From Suttonella ornithocola (lineage in GTDB: Bacteria > Pseudomonadota > Gammaproteobacteria > Cardiobacteriales > Cardiobacteriaceae), in contig NZ_LWHB01000030.1 in NCBI RefSeq assembly GCF_001889065.1, forward strand, positions 1 through 24,567: a DNA stretch of 24,567 nt. The letters run 5' to 3'. The notes beneath the pieces are model-generated. The model was not told the DNA's origin, did no database searches, and saw only the letters and a list, made by a program, of their open reading frames with translations. This document shows positions 8,374 through 15,939 of this stretch, piece after piece. The stretch's first letter is position 1; every line of letters starts with the position of its first letter. The position numbers and the translations under genes were made by a program.

Positions 8374-9488
8374 CACAATATTTTCATTTTACTCTAGGTC
8401 CGGTGCAGTCTTTTGTGGGACAAGCGCGACGCACACGCGATTTTTGGGCAGGATCATTTTTACTGTCTTGGCTATCAGGTGTGGCGATGTTAGCCGTGAT
8501 AAAACAAGGTGGGAAAGTTCTATTTCCACAAGCAGATGAAGATTTCCTTCATGCTATTGAAGGCAAAAAATCCGAAAAATTACCTAAACAAGGTAGTATC
8601 CCTAATCGTTTTAAAGCATCGGTCAACGAGCATTTTTCCGCAACAGCTGTCACCGCGGCAGTACAACAAGCATGGCAACAGTTAGCTGCGCAAATCTATC
8701 AACAAGAATCAGCACAATTTGACTCAGAACAAACTGCCGTGATTTGGCAACGTCAAGTTGAACACTTTTGGGAAATGAGTTGGGTATTAACCGATGATGA
8801 AGCAAATAGCAGCGGACTTGACCAACGCAAAAGCTGGCGTAGCCAATATTTACCCGCTGAACCCGGTATAAAATGCGCATTAATTGGTGATTGGCAGGAG
8901 TTATCTGGCGTATTAGGCGTGAGCCATGAGGAACGAAAACAACGAGAAGAATTTTGGAAAAATATCTTTGATAAGCAAAAAAATAATAGACCATATGATT
9001 TTGACTCAACTGGAAAAGAACCTTTATGTGCGATTGCCTATATCAAACGCCGTTTTGACCGCCATTTTGCCAATTTCAAAGCAAGCATCAACGCAGATTT
9101 GACCATTCATGGCTGGCAAGTGCCTTCTGATGTACCATCTGTTGCCTACATGGCAGCTGTGCCATGGTTTGCTAAAGTCTTAAAAGAAGGCAAAGGCTCA
9201 ACTAAACTCAATCATTTCATTGAAACTGCCAGAGAATTTGCTGGTAAACCTGAGTATAAAACCAATATTCGTTGCATTCGTGAGGCTGAAACAGACCCAA
9301 AACGCACAGGCATTGATGGTAACCTCTTCCATGAAATCGCTCTTGAGAATCCAAATATTATGAAGGAGACCAAGCGGGAAAACGCGAAAGTTAGTGTCGA
9401 TGATGTCAAAAACGCCTTAAAACCGCTTTTACAGCAATACGGAAAAATCTTACCATTTTACGCGATTTTTTTTAATGATGGACGGTGA
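8370..9488 (+). CDS. cmr2: Cmr2 (Cas10), N-terminal part, frame broken at a T8 tract
   Basis: The N-terminal 366 or so residues of the large Cmr subunit. It begins MTQYFHFTLGPVQSFVGQ followed by ARRTRDFWAGSFLLSWLSG, the palm-1 start typical of Cmr2. No HD nuclease domain precedes it, so this Cas10 belongs to the HD-less kind. The start at 8370 overlaps the cmr1 stop (ATGA); an ATG at 8283 in frame is inside cmr1 and is not used. After KILPFYAIF the frame runs through eight T residues (9466-9473) into FNDGR and a stop. In the frame with one T fewer, the sequence would read YAIFLMMDGDHLG without interruption, which is the normal Cmr2 sequence. The part encoded here lacks the catalytic GGDD. Joined, the protein would be about 637 residues. 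Confidence 0.88.
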   Translation: MTQYFHFTLGPVQSFVGQARRTRDFWAGSFLLSWLSGVAMLAVIKQGGKVLFPQADEDFLHAIEGKKSEKLPKQGSIPNRFKASVNEHFSATAVTAAVQQAWQQLAAQIYQQESAQFDSEQTAVIWQRQVEHFWEMSWVLTDDEANSSGLDQRKSWRSQYLPAEPGIKCALIGDWQELSGVLGVSHEERKQREEFWKNIFDKQKNNRPYDFDSTGKEPLCAIAYIKRRFDRHFANFKASINADLTIHGWQVPSDVPSVAYMAAVPWFAKVLKEGKGSTKLNHFIETAREFAGKPEYKTNIRCIREAETDPKRTGIDGNLFHEIALENPNIMKETKRENAKVSVDDVKNALKPLLQQYGKILPFYAIFFNDGR

Positions 9489-10284
9489 TCATTTGGGCAG
9501 ACAAATGAGTGATATCAATAAACAACCCATCATCACTCAAGGATTAGCAGAATTTACCCAAAAAGTCCCTGACATCGTCGCTAATCACAATGGTTTTCTC
9601 ATCTATGCCGGTGGCGATGATGTGCTGGCGATTTTACCGCTAGAAGATGCACTGGATTGCGCCAAAGCCGTTCGCATCCATTATCAAGATTGCTTTAAAG
9701 ACAAACCCGTTACCACCAGCATTTCTGCAGCGATTATTTATGCGCACATCAATGCCCCACTGAAAAACCTACTTCATAAAGCACATCAAGTGCTTGATGA
9801 CGATGCCAAAGCTGCAGCGGGCAGAGATGCGCTTGCTGTACATGTTTATAAAGGCAGTGGGCCTGCCGTGCAATGGGCAAAAAAATGGGATGATGCATTA
9901 AATACAGATGGTGACTATTACTTAAATGCCATTCAAGCCAAACTTATTCGCCTAAACAGCGATAGCAATGATAGTGAAGAAGGCATTTTTTCCAGTAAAT
10001 TTCTTTACCAAATCCGCCACCGTTTTTCTCTATTTAAAACAGAAACCCAAACGCTTAGCGACGAAAACAATCAACTACTCACCGACTTACTCTGTGCCGA
10101 TTTTATTCAATCTGCGCGCGGTATCGGAAGAACAGACATTACACTAAAAATGGCGAGAGAACTTATTCAACCATTATTAGCGCAATGTAAAAATCCGCTA
10201 AACAATAACCATATTGACGAAAATGCCGCTTTATTAGTGCGTTTTCTCGCTCAAAAAGGCATTGAAAGAGGAGCCAACGCATGA
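9475..10284 (+). CDS. cmr2: Cmr2 (Cas10), C-terminal part with GGDD cyclase palm
   Basis: The catalytic palm-2 and C-terminal helical part of Cas10, which makes cyclic oligoadenylate from ATP when the complex binds target RNA. The fragment begins MMDGDHLG, the first metal-binding motif of the palm, and has the GGDD motif at residues 46-49 (YAGGDDVLAILP). The helical C-terminal domain (about 160-269) follows. It overlaps the end of the first fragment by 14 bases in the +1 frame. Expression could come from slippage on the T8 tract, giving full-length Cmr2, or from restart at ATGATG 9475; no Shine-Dalgarno is visible before that ATG. The stop overlaps cmr3 by ATGA. The catalytic residues look intact, so the split is not obviously a dead gene. 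Confidence 0.85.
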   Translation: MMDGDHLGRQMSDINKQPIITQGLAEFTQKVPDIVANHNGFLIYAGGDDVLAILPLEDALDCAKAVRIHYQDCFKDKPVTTSISAAIIYAHINAPLKNLLHKAHQVLDDDAKAAAGRDALAVHVYKGSGPAVQWAKKWDDALNTDGDYYLNAIQAKLIRLNSDSNDSEEGIFSSKFLYQIRHRFSLFKTETQTLSDENNQLLTDLLCADFIQSARGIGRTDITLKMARELIQPLLAQCKNPLNNNHIDENAALLVRFLAQKGIERGANA

Positions 10285-10871
10285 ATCATTACCTTTTTTC
10301 CCCAATAGACAGCTGGTTTTTTCGAGAATCACGCAGCATGGACGGTGCTGGTTCCAGTGCATTAAATAGCGTTTTTCCGCCCAGTCATCAAACCGCCTTA
10401 GGCGCTTTACGCACCACTATTGGCAATCACTATTTTCAGAAAAATGGCGGACAGTGGGCAGATTTCAAAGCCGATCACCCATTAGCCAAACTCATTGGCT
10501 ATGGCAGCGAACTCGCCAACCTAAAAGCCCAAGGACTATTTTTAGCCTATGAAAATACCCTTTATCTCCCCGCACCCGCTAACCTTGTGCAACAAGCACC
10601 AACCAACCTCGAACAACCAACACCCGTAAAATATGGCTTTTTCCAACTCAGTGAAACTGCCATACAAACTGACTTAGGAAAAGTATATCTACCCAGCCTT
10701 GGAGAACAGAATGGACAACGCGATACACCATTAGAACAAGCTTGGCTTAGTCTGGAAGACTATCAACGTATCCTAGCAGGCGAAGCGCCAAAGTCTGTTA
10801 AACACAATCAGAAATCCTCACTGCCGAGCCACGCTTGGGTATTAGTATTGATAGAACACAACGTCGCGTAG
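10281..10871 (+). pseudogene. cmr3: Cmr3, N-terminal part (frameshifted gene)
   Basis: A RAMP subunit that binds the 5' handle side of the crRNA next to Cas10. The start, MNHYLFSPIDSWFFRESRSM, followed by GAGSSALNSVFPPSHQTALGALR, is the standard Cmr3 N-terminus. Homology ends at about KSVKHNQ (residue 177). The remaining SSLPSHAWVLVLIEHNVA is out of frame, because the family's EPRLGISIDR continues in the -1 frame from about 10802. A single missing base near 10810-10813 would explain it: restoring one A gives NQEILTAEPRLGIS. There is no homopolymer there, so slippage is unlikely and I treat the gene as broken, unless the base is a sequencing error. It is coupled to cmr2 by ATGA. Confidence 0.82.
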
Positions 10872-11446
10872 AAGACGGCATGCTTTATCAAACCCAACAT
10901 TATCGGCTACAAGATGGCTGGCAACTCTATTTCGGCATTGATGGTATTGACAGCACCTATCTACCAAAAATTGATACCGTTCGTTTTGGTGGAGAAGCGC
11001 GGATGGCGAGCATAACCAAGCAAGAGAACATCACCTTACCGAAAGCAACTACCGCGAAAAACAATTGCTTAATGCTATATTTACTCACCCCGCTAGCAGA
11101 TACGCGCAGCAATTCCCAACAGCCACCACTGCCTCATACAGCCTTTACACCTTGCCAATACCAGCAAGCTGACGCTTGGCAAGGAATGCTAGTCGATATT
11201 CCGGTTACCATTATCAGTGCCATTGTTGGTAAGGCGCAACGCTATGGTGGTTGGGATATGGCAGCGCACCAATCTCTGCCAGTGCAAAGCTATTTACCCG
11301 CAGGTAGTTGCTGGTATTTACAAACTGATACCACAGAACAAGCCCAACAACTCATCGACCGCCTTCATCTTGGCTACATTAGCCAAGGACATAGTCGCGC
11401 ACAAGGCTACGGGCAAATTGCCTTAGGCAACACTCCAACTCATTAA
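10802..11446 (+). pseudogene. cmr3: Cmr3, C-terminal part (frameshifted gene)
   Basis: Continues Cmr3 in the frame -1 to the N-terminal part: EPRLGISIDRTQRRVEDGML, then YQTQHYRL, the conserved central segment of the family, and near the end SQGHSRAQGYGQIALG, the RAMP glycine-rich loop. A stop at 10799 closes this frame upstream. The only early start would be a TTG at 10835 inside the conserved motif, without a Shine-Dalgarno, so separate translation as a working protein is doubtful. Together the two parts would make a Cmr3 of about 388 residues, normal for the family. The 22-base gap to cmr4 contains an AAAGGA binding site for that gene. Confidence 0.8.
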
Positions 11447-11468
11447 ACAACCAAACAAAGGATTTATC

Positions 11469-12332
11469 ATGAAACATGCACTCATTACCCTACACGCACA
11501 AACTGCTATTCATGCTGGTATAGGTTCAACGGATAACGTGATTGATCTACCTATTCAGCGCGAAGCCCATACCGCTTATCCTTGCGTTTTTGGTTCATCA
11601 ATGAAAGGAGCGCTACGTGCATTAGCTACCGAAAAAAATAGCGACTACACAGGCATCTTATTTGGCAATGCTGGTAATTTAAATACCGGTAACGCCGGCG
11701 CTCTATTGGTTTCTGATGCACGCCTATTATTGCTTCCCATCCGCAGCCTCACTGGCAACTTTCGTTGGGTAAGCTGTCCGCAAATTTTAGGGCGTTTTCA
11801 GCAAGACGCTAAACGCTTCCAAAGCAATATTGACTTTCAGCTACCCAAAGTCGACACTGGAGAAGTCCTGCTCAGCGACGATACAAAAGACCATCTTTAC
11901 TTAGAAGAATACCGCTTATATCGTGCCGACACCGCTATTGATACACAACTCATTAAAGAACTGGCAAAAATGTTAGGCTATGACGATGCTGAAGATCGCC
12001 TCAAAAAATATCTCGCTATCATTAGCGACGATGACTTTGCTTATCTCGTACAATATACCTTACCCGTCCATGCGCATATCGCCATTGGTGACAATAAAAT
12101 CGTCAAAGACGGTGCCCTATGGTACGAAGAAACCTTGCCCTCTGATACCGTGCTTTACTTCGGCGTTGCCGCTTCTGACTCACGTAAAAAAGATTATCCC
12201 CAAAGTGCAAATGAACTATTAGATGCCTTCTGCGCGCTACTTCCTCGCGAAAACCCATGGATACAAATCGGCGGCAACGAAACCGTCGGCATGGGCTGGT
12301 GTGAAGCACATATCTTGCGTCAGGAGGTATAA
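11469..12332 (+). CDS. cmr4: Cmr4, backbone RAMP ribonuclease subunit
   Basis: The repeated backbone subunit (Cas7 group) of the Cmr complex, which cuts bound target RNA at 6-nt intervals. The family start is clear: HAQTAIHAGIGSTDNVIDLP followed by IQREAHTAYPCVFGSSMKGALR. Asp26 in IDLPIQRE corresponds in position to the catalytic aspartate known for Cmr4 of Pyrococcus. IGGNETVGMGW near the C-terminus is the glycine-rich loop. At 287 residues it has the usual length and an intact frame. AAAGGATTTATC before the ATG gives a fair ribosome binding site. The cmr5 gene follows after one base beyond the stop. Confidence 0.94.
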   Translation: MKHALITLHAQTAIHAGIGSTDNVIDLPIQREAHTAYPCVFGSSMKGALRALATEKNSDYTGILFGNAGNLNTGNAGALLVSDARLLLLPIRSLTGNFRWVSCPQILGRFQQDAKRFQSNIDFQLPKVDTGEVLLSDDTKDHLYLEEYRLYRADTAIDTQLIKELAKMLGYDDAEDRLKKYLAIISDDDFAYLVQYTLPVHAHIAIGDNKIVKDGALWYEETLPSDTVLYFGVAASDSRKKDYPQSANELLDAFCALLPRENPWIQIGGNETVGMGWCEAHILRQEV

Positions 12333-12333
12333 A

Positions 12334-12735
12334 ATGAGCCGCAACATCGATCAACAACGCGCCACTCATGCCTTACAAAGCGTCAAAGAAGGCGTACGCA
12401 AACTCGCACCCGCAGAACGCGATGAATGGAAAAGCCGCGCCAACGAACTCCCTGCCATGATTCAAATGAACGGACTCGGTTCAACCGTTGCTTTTTACTA
12501 TAGTAAAGGTAAAGCGAGCGTTCATCGCAAACTGCTCAATACCACCTTAAAACCATGGCTTTGTCAGGATGATCAATCCCTTTACCCCAATGCCGATAAC
12601 CTCATGGAAGCCATTATTAACAGCGACATGCACACCTATCAAATCGCACAAGCTGAAGCCCAAGCCTATTTACGCTGGGTAAAAAAATTCAGCAAAATCT
12701 ACTGTGAAAAAGAAAAAACAGGGGAAAATTCATGA
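12334..12735 (+). CDS. cmr5: Cmr5, small helical subunit
   Basis: The small alpha-helical subunit that lines the belly of the Cmr complex. It has 133 residues from the start chosen, with the typical beginning NIDQQRATHALQSVKEG and the conserved NGLGSTVAFYYSKG segment, in which Cmr5 proteins often have LGQALAF-like sequence. The start at 12334 is fixed by an excellent AGGAGGT Shine-Dalgarno at 12322-12328; an in-frame ATG at 12223 would extend deep into cmr4 and is not used. The stop overlaps the cmr6 start by ATGA (12732-12735), so the two are translationally coupled. Confidence 0.9.
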   Translation: MSRNIDQQRATHALQSVKEGVRKLAPAERDEWKSRANELPAMIQMNGLGSTVAFYYSKGKASVHRKLLNTTLKPWLCQDDQSLYPNADNLMEAIINSDMHTYQIAQAEAQAYLRWVKKFSKIYCEKEKTGENS

Positions 12736-13952
12736 AGATTTATCCACTTTATGATGGCACACAACACAAACTTCCCAAAATAGAAGAAGACAAAAGGGGC
12801 AATGCAGGGCTGTATTTCACTCGCTTTTACGGTGAATACAATGCACGCCAACTTGCCGGTGATACCGATAAAAGCAATACCGACCACAAAACTAATTTCC
12901 TAGAAAATTTTGTTCGCAAAATTGGCAATGATAAAGAACTCAAAAACTATGAATATCGCCAACAATTTTTGATAAAAGCTCAAGGCGGGCAATCGCGCAT
13001 TTATACCCTAGATAACTGCCATTTAGTTACGGGCATGGGCAACGAACACATTGTAGAAAACGGTTTTTTATGGCACTACACCCTAGGCGTTCCCTACCTC
13101 AGCGGCAGCCAACTTAAAGGACTATTACGCAGCACCATTGAGCAATATTTAGATATCAATGCAGATGAAAAAGTCCGATTACTCCGCCAATGGTTTGGTA
13201 GTGACCACAAAGATACTAAAAAACAAACCCTTGCCAACCAATGCGGCGAACTTATCTTCTTTGATGCCTTACCTATTGAAAAACCAGAACTCACTATAGA
13301 CATCATGACCCCACACATGGGCAAATGGTACGCCGAAGGCAATAACATTGAGGGCATTGACGATGCCGAACGTCTACCCGCCGACTGGCACGACCCTACA
13401 CCCATCCCATTCTTAGCCGTTAAAAGCGCAAGTTTTCTTATCAGTATCAGCAAACGCGCAGGCAGCGACATCAACCTAGACCAAGTCTGGACACTCTTTG
13501 ACAGTGCTTTATCTGAACTCGGCGTTGGTGCGAAAACCCGCACAGGTTATGGCTATCTCAGATATGAAGAAAGTAAGACACAAGAAAAATATAAGGATTA
13601 TATAAAGAAAAAAGATGAACAACAGAAAAAAGCTGAGAAAATCGAAATCGAAAGACAAAAGCAAACTGAGTTCAATAAATTGCTTATGAATGCCAGTCCT
13701 TTCCATAAAGAAGTGCTTCAAGCCGCACAAACCGAAAACTGGAAAGAAGATAGAGAGGCACTTGGTCGATCAATTAAAACTTGGGTAGATAAACTACAAA
13801 CACATCCTAGCGAAAAAGAAAGCATTAATTTCATACTTAATCTTGCTCATAAACACTATGAAACACAAATGAAAGCGCCTCATAAAATAAAAAAAGAAGC
13901 ACAGCGAGAGTGGGTAACCACCTTACTCAACCTAGCCGATCAAAAACCTTAA
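12732..13952 (+). CDS. cmr6: Cmr6, RAMP protein with long charged C-terminal extension
   Basis: The terminal RAMP subunit of the Cmr complex, next to Cmr1. Family features: NCHLVTGMGNEHIVENGF, GVPYLSGSQLKGLLRST in the first half, and the glycine-rich loop GVGAKTRTGYGYLRY at 264-278. The region ELIFFDALPIEKPEL also fits Cmr6. The family part ends near 280. The remaining 125 or so residues are very rich in K, E and Q (YKDYIKKKDEQQKKAEKIEI) and probably form a coiled coil followed by a helical tail. Such tails occur in some Cmr6 proteins, and its role here is unknown. A terminator-like hairpin follows the stop. Confidence 0.9.
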   Translation: MKIYPLYDGTQHKLPKIEEDKRGNAGLYFTRFYGEYNARQLAGDTDKSNTDHKTNFLENFVRKIGNDKELKNYEYRQQFLIKAQGGQSRIYTLDNCHLVTGMGNEHIVENGFLWHYTLGVPYLSGSQLKGLLRSTIEQYLDINADEKVRLLRQWFGSDHKDTKKQTLANQCGELIFFDALPIEKPELTIDIMTPHMGKWYAEGNNIEGIDDAERLPADWHDPTPIPFLAVKSASFLISISKRAGSDINLDQVWTLFDSALSELGVGAKTRTGYGYLRYEESKTQEKYKDYIKKKDEQQKKAEKIEIERQKQTEFNKLLMNASPFHKEVLQAAQTENWKEDREALGRSIKTWVDKLQTHPSEKESINFILNLAHKHYETQMKAPHKIKKEAQREWVTTLLNLADQKP

Positions 13953-13960
13953 ATTCAACC

Positions 13961-13989
13961 ACCGTCTTGAAGTGCAAGACGGTATCTTT
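13961..13989 (+). terminator. Terminator or attenuator between cmr6 and the csx1-like gene
   Basis: ACCGTCTTG (13961-13969) pairs perfectly with CAAGACGGT (13975-13983) around an AAGTG loop, followed by ATCTTTTT. This is a good intrinsic terminator at the only larger gap (67 bp) inside the cas operon. Since the downstream genes have no other obvious promoter, it may act as a partial terminator that sets effector levels below those of the complex. Confidence 0.7.
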
Positions 13990-14019
13990 TTCATTTCCCT
14001 GAAATAAGAGGAAACAACC

Positions 14020-15243
14020 ATGCACACCCTACTCAGCTTTTTAGGCAAATCCAGAGCAGATTCCAAACACGGCTATCGCACTGCTAACTATAATTTTAAC
14101 GGCACACTCAAAGAAACCGCCTACTTTGGACTGGCACTCACCGAAACCATTCGCCCCGACAAACTCATCCTCATTGGTACTTCCGGCAGCATGTGGGATG
14201 TCTTTTTCCAAGACATCCAAAACGAAGAACACGTGCTAGTGCTTATGGAAGCCGTTGAGAATAACGCAACAACAGCAGAACTGCTTAGCCCTTGCATACC
14301 GCAACTCTCCAAGCACTTAGGCTGCGATGTCGAATGCCTGATTATTGACTACGCCACCAGTGAGGCCGAGCAAATCAATCTCCTCCTCAAAATCGCTGCC
14401 AAACTCGAACACGGGCAACACATCAGCATGGACGTTACACACTCCTTCCGTCACCTCCCAATGTTGGCACTGGTCGCCTCTCGCTATTTACACACCACCA
14501 AAGACATTCTCACTGATAACATCTACTATGGTGCCTTAGACATGACAGACCAAAATAAAAAAACCACCCCTGTCATTGAACTTAAAGGCATGCTCAAAAT
14601 GCTAGAATGGACAGACGCACTCGCTGCTTACGACAAAGATGGCGATTACTTCCCCTTTGCCGAACTCTACCGTGCAGAAGGACAAAAAAATGCAGCTGAT
14701 GCTTTAGAAAAAGCAGCATTCTTTGAAAAAACCAACCAAATCGGCAAAGCACGCACGCCCTTAAAAATCTTTCGTGACATTGACGAAATTACCCCAATTA
14801 ACAGTCTATTTATTGACGAACTCAACCAGCGCACCAATTGGGTAGATGGCGAGAACTTTGCCCATCGCCAAATCAGCATGGCACAAAACCATCTTAATAA
14901 AAATAACTACCTACGCTCAGCCGTACTGGCACAAGAAGCCTTTATTTCCCACTTAGTACATATAAGCCCACGTAGCTACAACGACTCACAAAACTACAAC
15001 CATCGCGAAGATGCACGCAAAACATTTGATGAACAGCGCAAAAAAACTCCCAAAGCCAAACGCAGTGAACTTCAAAACACCTACAAAATACTAACCAACC
15101 TACGCAACTCATTGGCACACGGCACTCCGCCTAAAATTGCCGAACTCCAATCCGTTTTTTCCGACGAACAAAAACTGCAAACCCTTATGCAACACTGCAT
15201 TGATACCATTCGCCAAGCCATCGAAAAAGGACAAACTGAATGA
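14020..15243 (+). CDS. csx1: CARF-HEPN ribonuclease, Csx1 group (TM1812 family)
   Basis: A ribonuclease expected to be activated by cyclic oligoadenylate from the Cmr complex and then to degrade RNA non-specifically. The N-terminal CARF domain (about 1-190) shows MHTLLSFLGKS, the LILIGTSGSMWD segment at about 47-58 and DVTHSFRHLPMLAL at 138-151, both typical of the TM1812/Csx1 group. The C-terminal HEPN domain has the R-x4-H catalytic motif as RNSLAH, with R362 and H367. The 407-residue frame is intact. AGGAAAC before the ATG is the ribosome binding site. The stop overlaps csx16 by ATGA. Which oligoadenylate (cA4 or cA6) it senses cannot be read from the sequence; a partner Csx16 makes cA4 more likely. 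Confidence 0.88.
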   Translation: MHTLLSFLGKSRADSKHGYRTANYNFNGTLKETAYFGLALTETIRPDKLILIGTSGSMWDVFFQDIQNEEHVLVLMEAVENNATTAELLSPCIPQLSKHLGCDVECLIIDYATSEAEQINLLLKIAAKLEHGQHISMDVTHSFRHLPMLALVASRYLHTTKDILTDNIYYGALDMTDQNKKTTPVIELKGMLKMLEWTDALAAYDKDGDYFPFAELYRAEGQKNAADALEKAAFFEKTNQIGKARTPLKIFRDIDEITPINSLFIDELNQRTNWVDGENFAHRQISMAQNHLNKNNYLRSAVLAQEAFISHLVHISPRSYNDSQNYNHREDARKTFDEQRKKTPKAKRSELQNTYKILTNLRNSLAHGTPPKIAELQSVFSDEQKLQTLMQHCIDTIRQAIEKGQTE

Positions 15244-15539
15244 CAACCTATTTTGTTAGCCGCCATCAAGGAGCAAAAGATTGGGCACAACAACAAGGCA
15301 TACATATTGATGCTTTAGTTGACCATATTGATCCAAGCCAAATCCAAGCAGGTGATATCGTCATTGGCACCTTGCCCGTACATTTAGCCGCTGAAGTGCA
15401 AGCACAAGGTGGACGCTATCTCCATCTCACTCTCAACCTCAGCGCCGAACAGCGAGGTAAAGAACTTAGCGCTGCCGATATGGAGGCTGCACACGCCAGC
15501 TTAACCGAATATCAAATTACCCCTTTAACCAACCTATAG
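15240..15539 (+). CDS. csx16: Csx16 (VVA1548 family), probable ring nuclease
   Basis: A small 99-residue CRISPR accessory protein. MTTYFVSRHQGAKDWAQQQG at the start, GDIVIGTLPVHLAAEVQAQG in the middle, followed by GRYLHLTLNL and AEQRGKELSA, are the conserved blocks of the VVA1548/Csx16 family. The family occurs in type III loci and has been reported as a ring nuclease that degrades cyclic oligoadenylate, which would switch off the CARF effector. The ATGA overlap with the csx1-like gene supports this pairing, because translational coupling would keep effector and off-switch in ratio. The family assignment is by recognition; the activity is from family knowledge, not from residues I can point to. 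Confidence 0.88.
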   Translation: MTTYFVSRHQGAKDWAQQQGIHIDALVDHIDPSQIQAGDIVIGTLPVHLAAEVQAQGGRYLHLTLNLSAEQRGKELSAADMEAAHASLTEYQITPLTNL

Positions 15540-15549
15540 AAGAATACAA

Positions 15550-15939
15550 ATGATAGAAAATTTTAACCAACTCACTGATTGGGCAGACAAATTCACTATT
15601 TGGATTACCGTTATTACCGTTATTTTTACCATTAAAAACTACTATTACACAAAAAAAACCGAGAAGAAACTCAACCAAAATATTCGTATTATCCTACGCC
15701 ATCCCGAAAGTAAAAGAGAGCATCAACTCACACAAACCATCAAACGCCGTCACGCTACACGAGGCGAAATTCAAGGAATTCTTGGTAATATTTACAATAT
15801 TCAAAATAAACGCTACAACATCCCCTACATGCGCGAACCCGCCTACTCCGCACAAATTGAAGCCATCCAAAACGGCAACAGCGACACCCTAATCATCGAT
15901 ATCAATGATGCCCAAGAATACGAAAATTTTTGCCATTGA
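15550..15939 (+). CDS. Unrecognised small membrane protein in the type III locus
   Basis: A 129-residue protein I cannot assign to a named family. Residues about 15-33 (KFTIWITVITVIFTIKNYY) form one hydrophobic segment, followed at once by a Lys-rich stretch (YTKKTEKKLNQ), which by the positive-inside rule places the C-terminal 90 or so residues in the cytoplasm. That soluble part contains RRHATRGEIQGILGNIYN, an IPYMREPAYSAQIEAIQNG stretch and ends DTLIIDINDAQEYENF. The gene lies 10 bases after csx16 and overlaps cas6-RT-cas1 by about 32 bases, so it belongs to the operon. The layout (membrane helix plus small cytosolic domain next to a CARF effector and ring nuclease) resembles cyclic-oligoadenylate-gated membrane effectors such as Csx23. 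Homology to these is not established here. Confidence 0.75.
   Translation: MIENFNQLTDWADKFTIWITVITVIFTIKNYYYTKKTEKKLNQNIRIILRHPESKREHQLTQTIKRRHATRGEIQGILGNIYNIQNKRYNIPYMREPAYSAQIEAIQNGNSDTLIIDINDAQEYENFCH

Noticed and set aside
12223..12333. Earlier start for cmr5
   Set aside because: It overlaps cmr4 by over 100 bases; the AGGAGGT site fixes the start at 12334.
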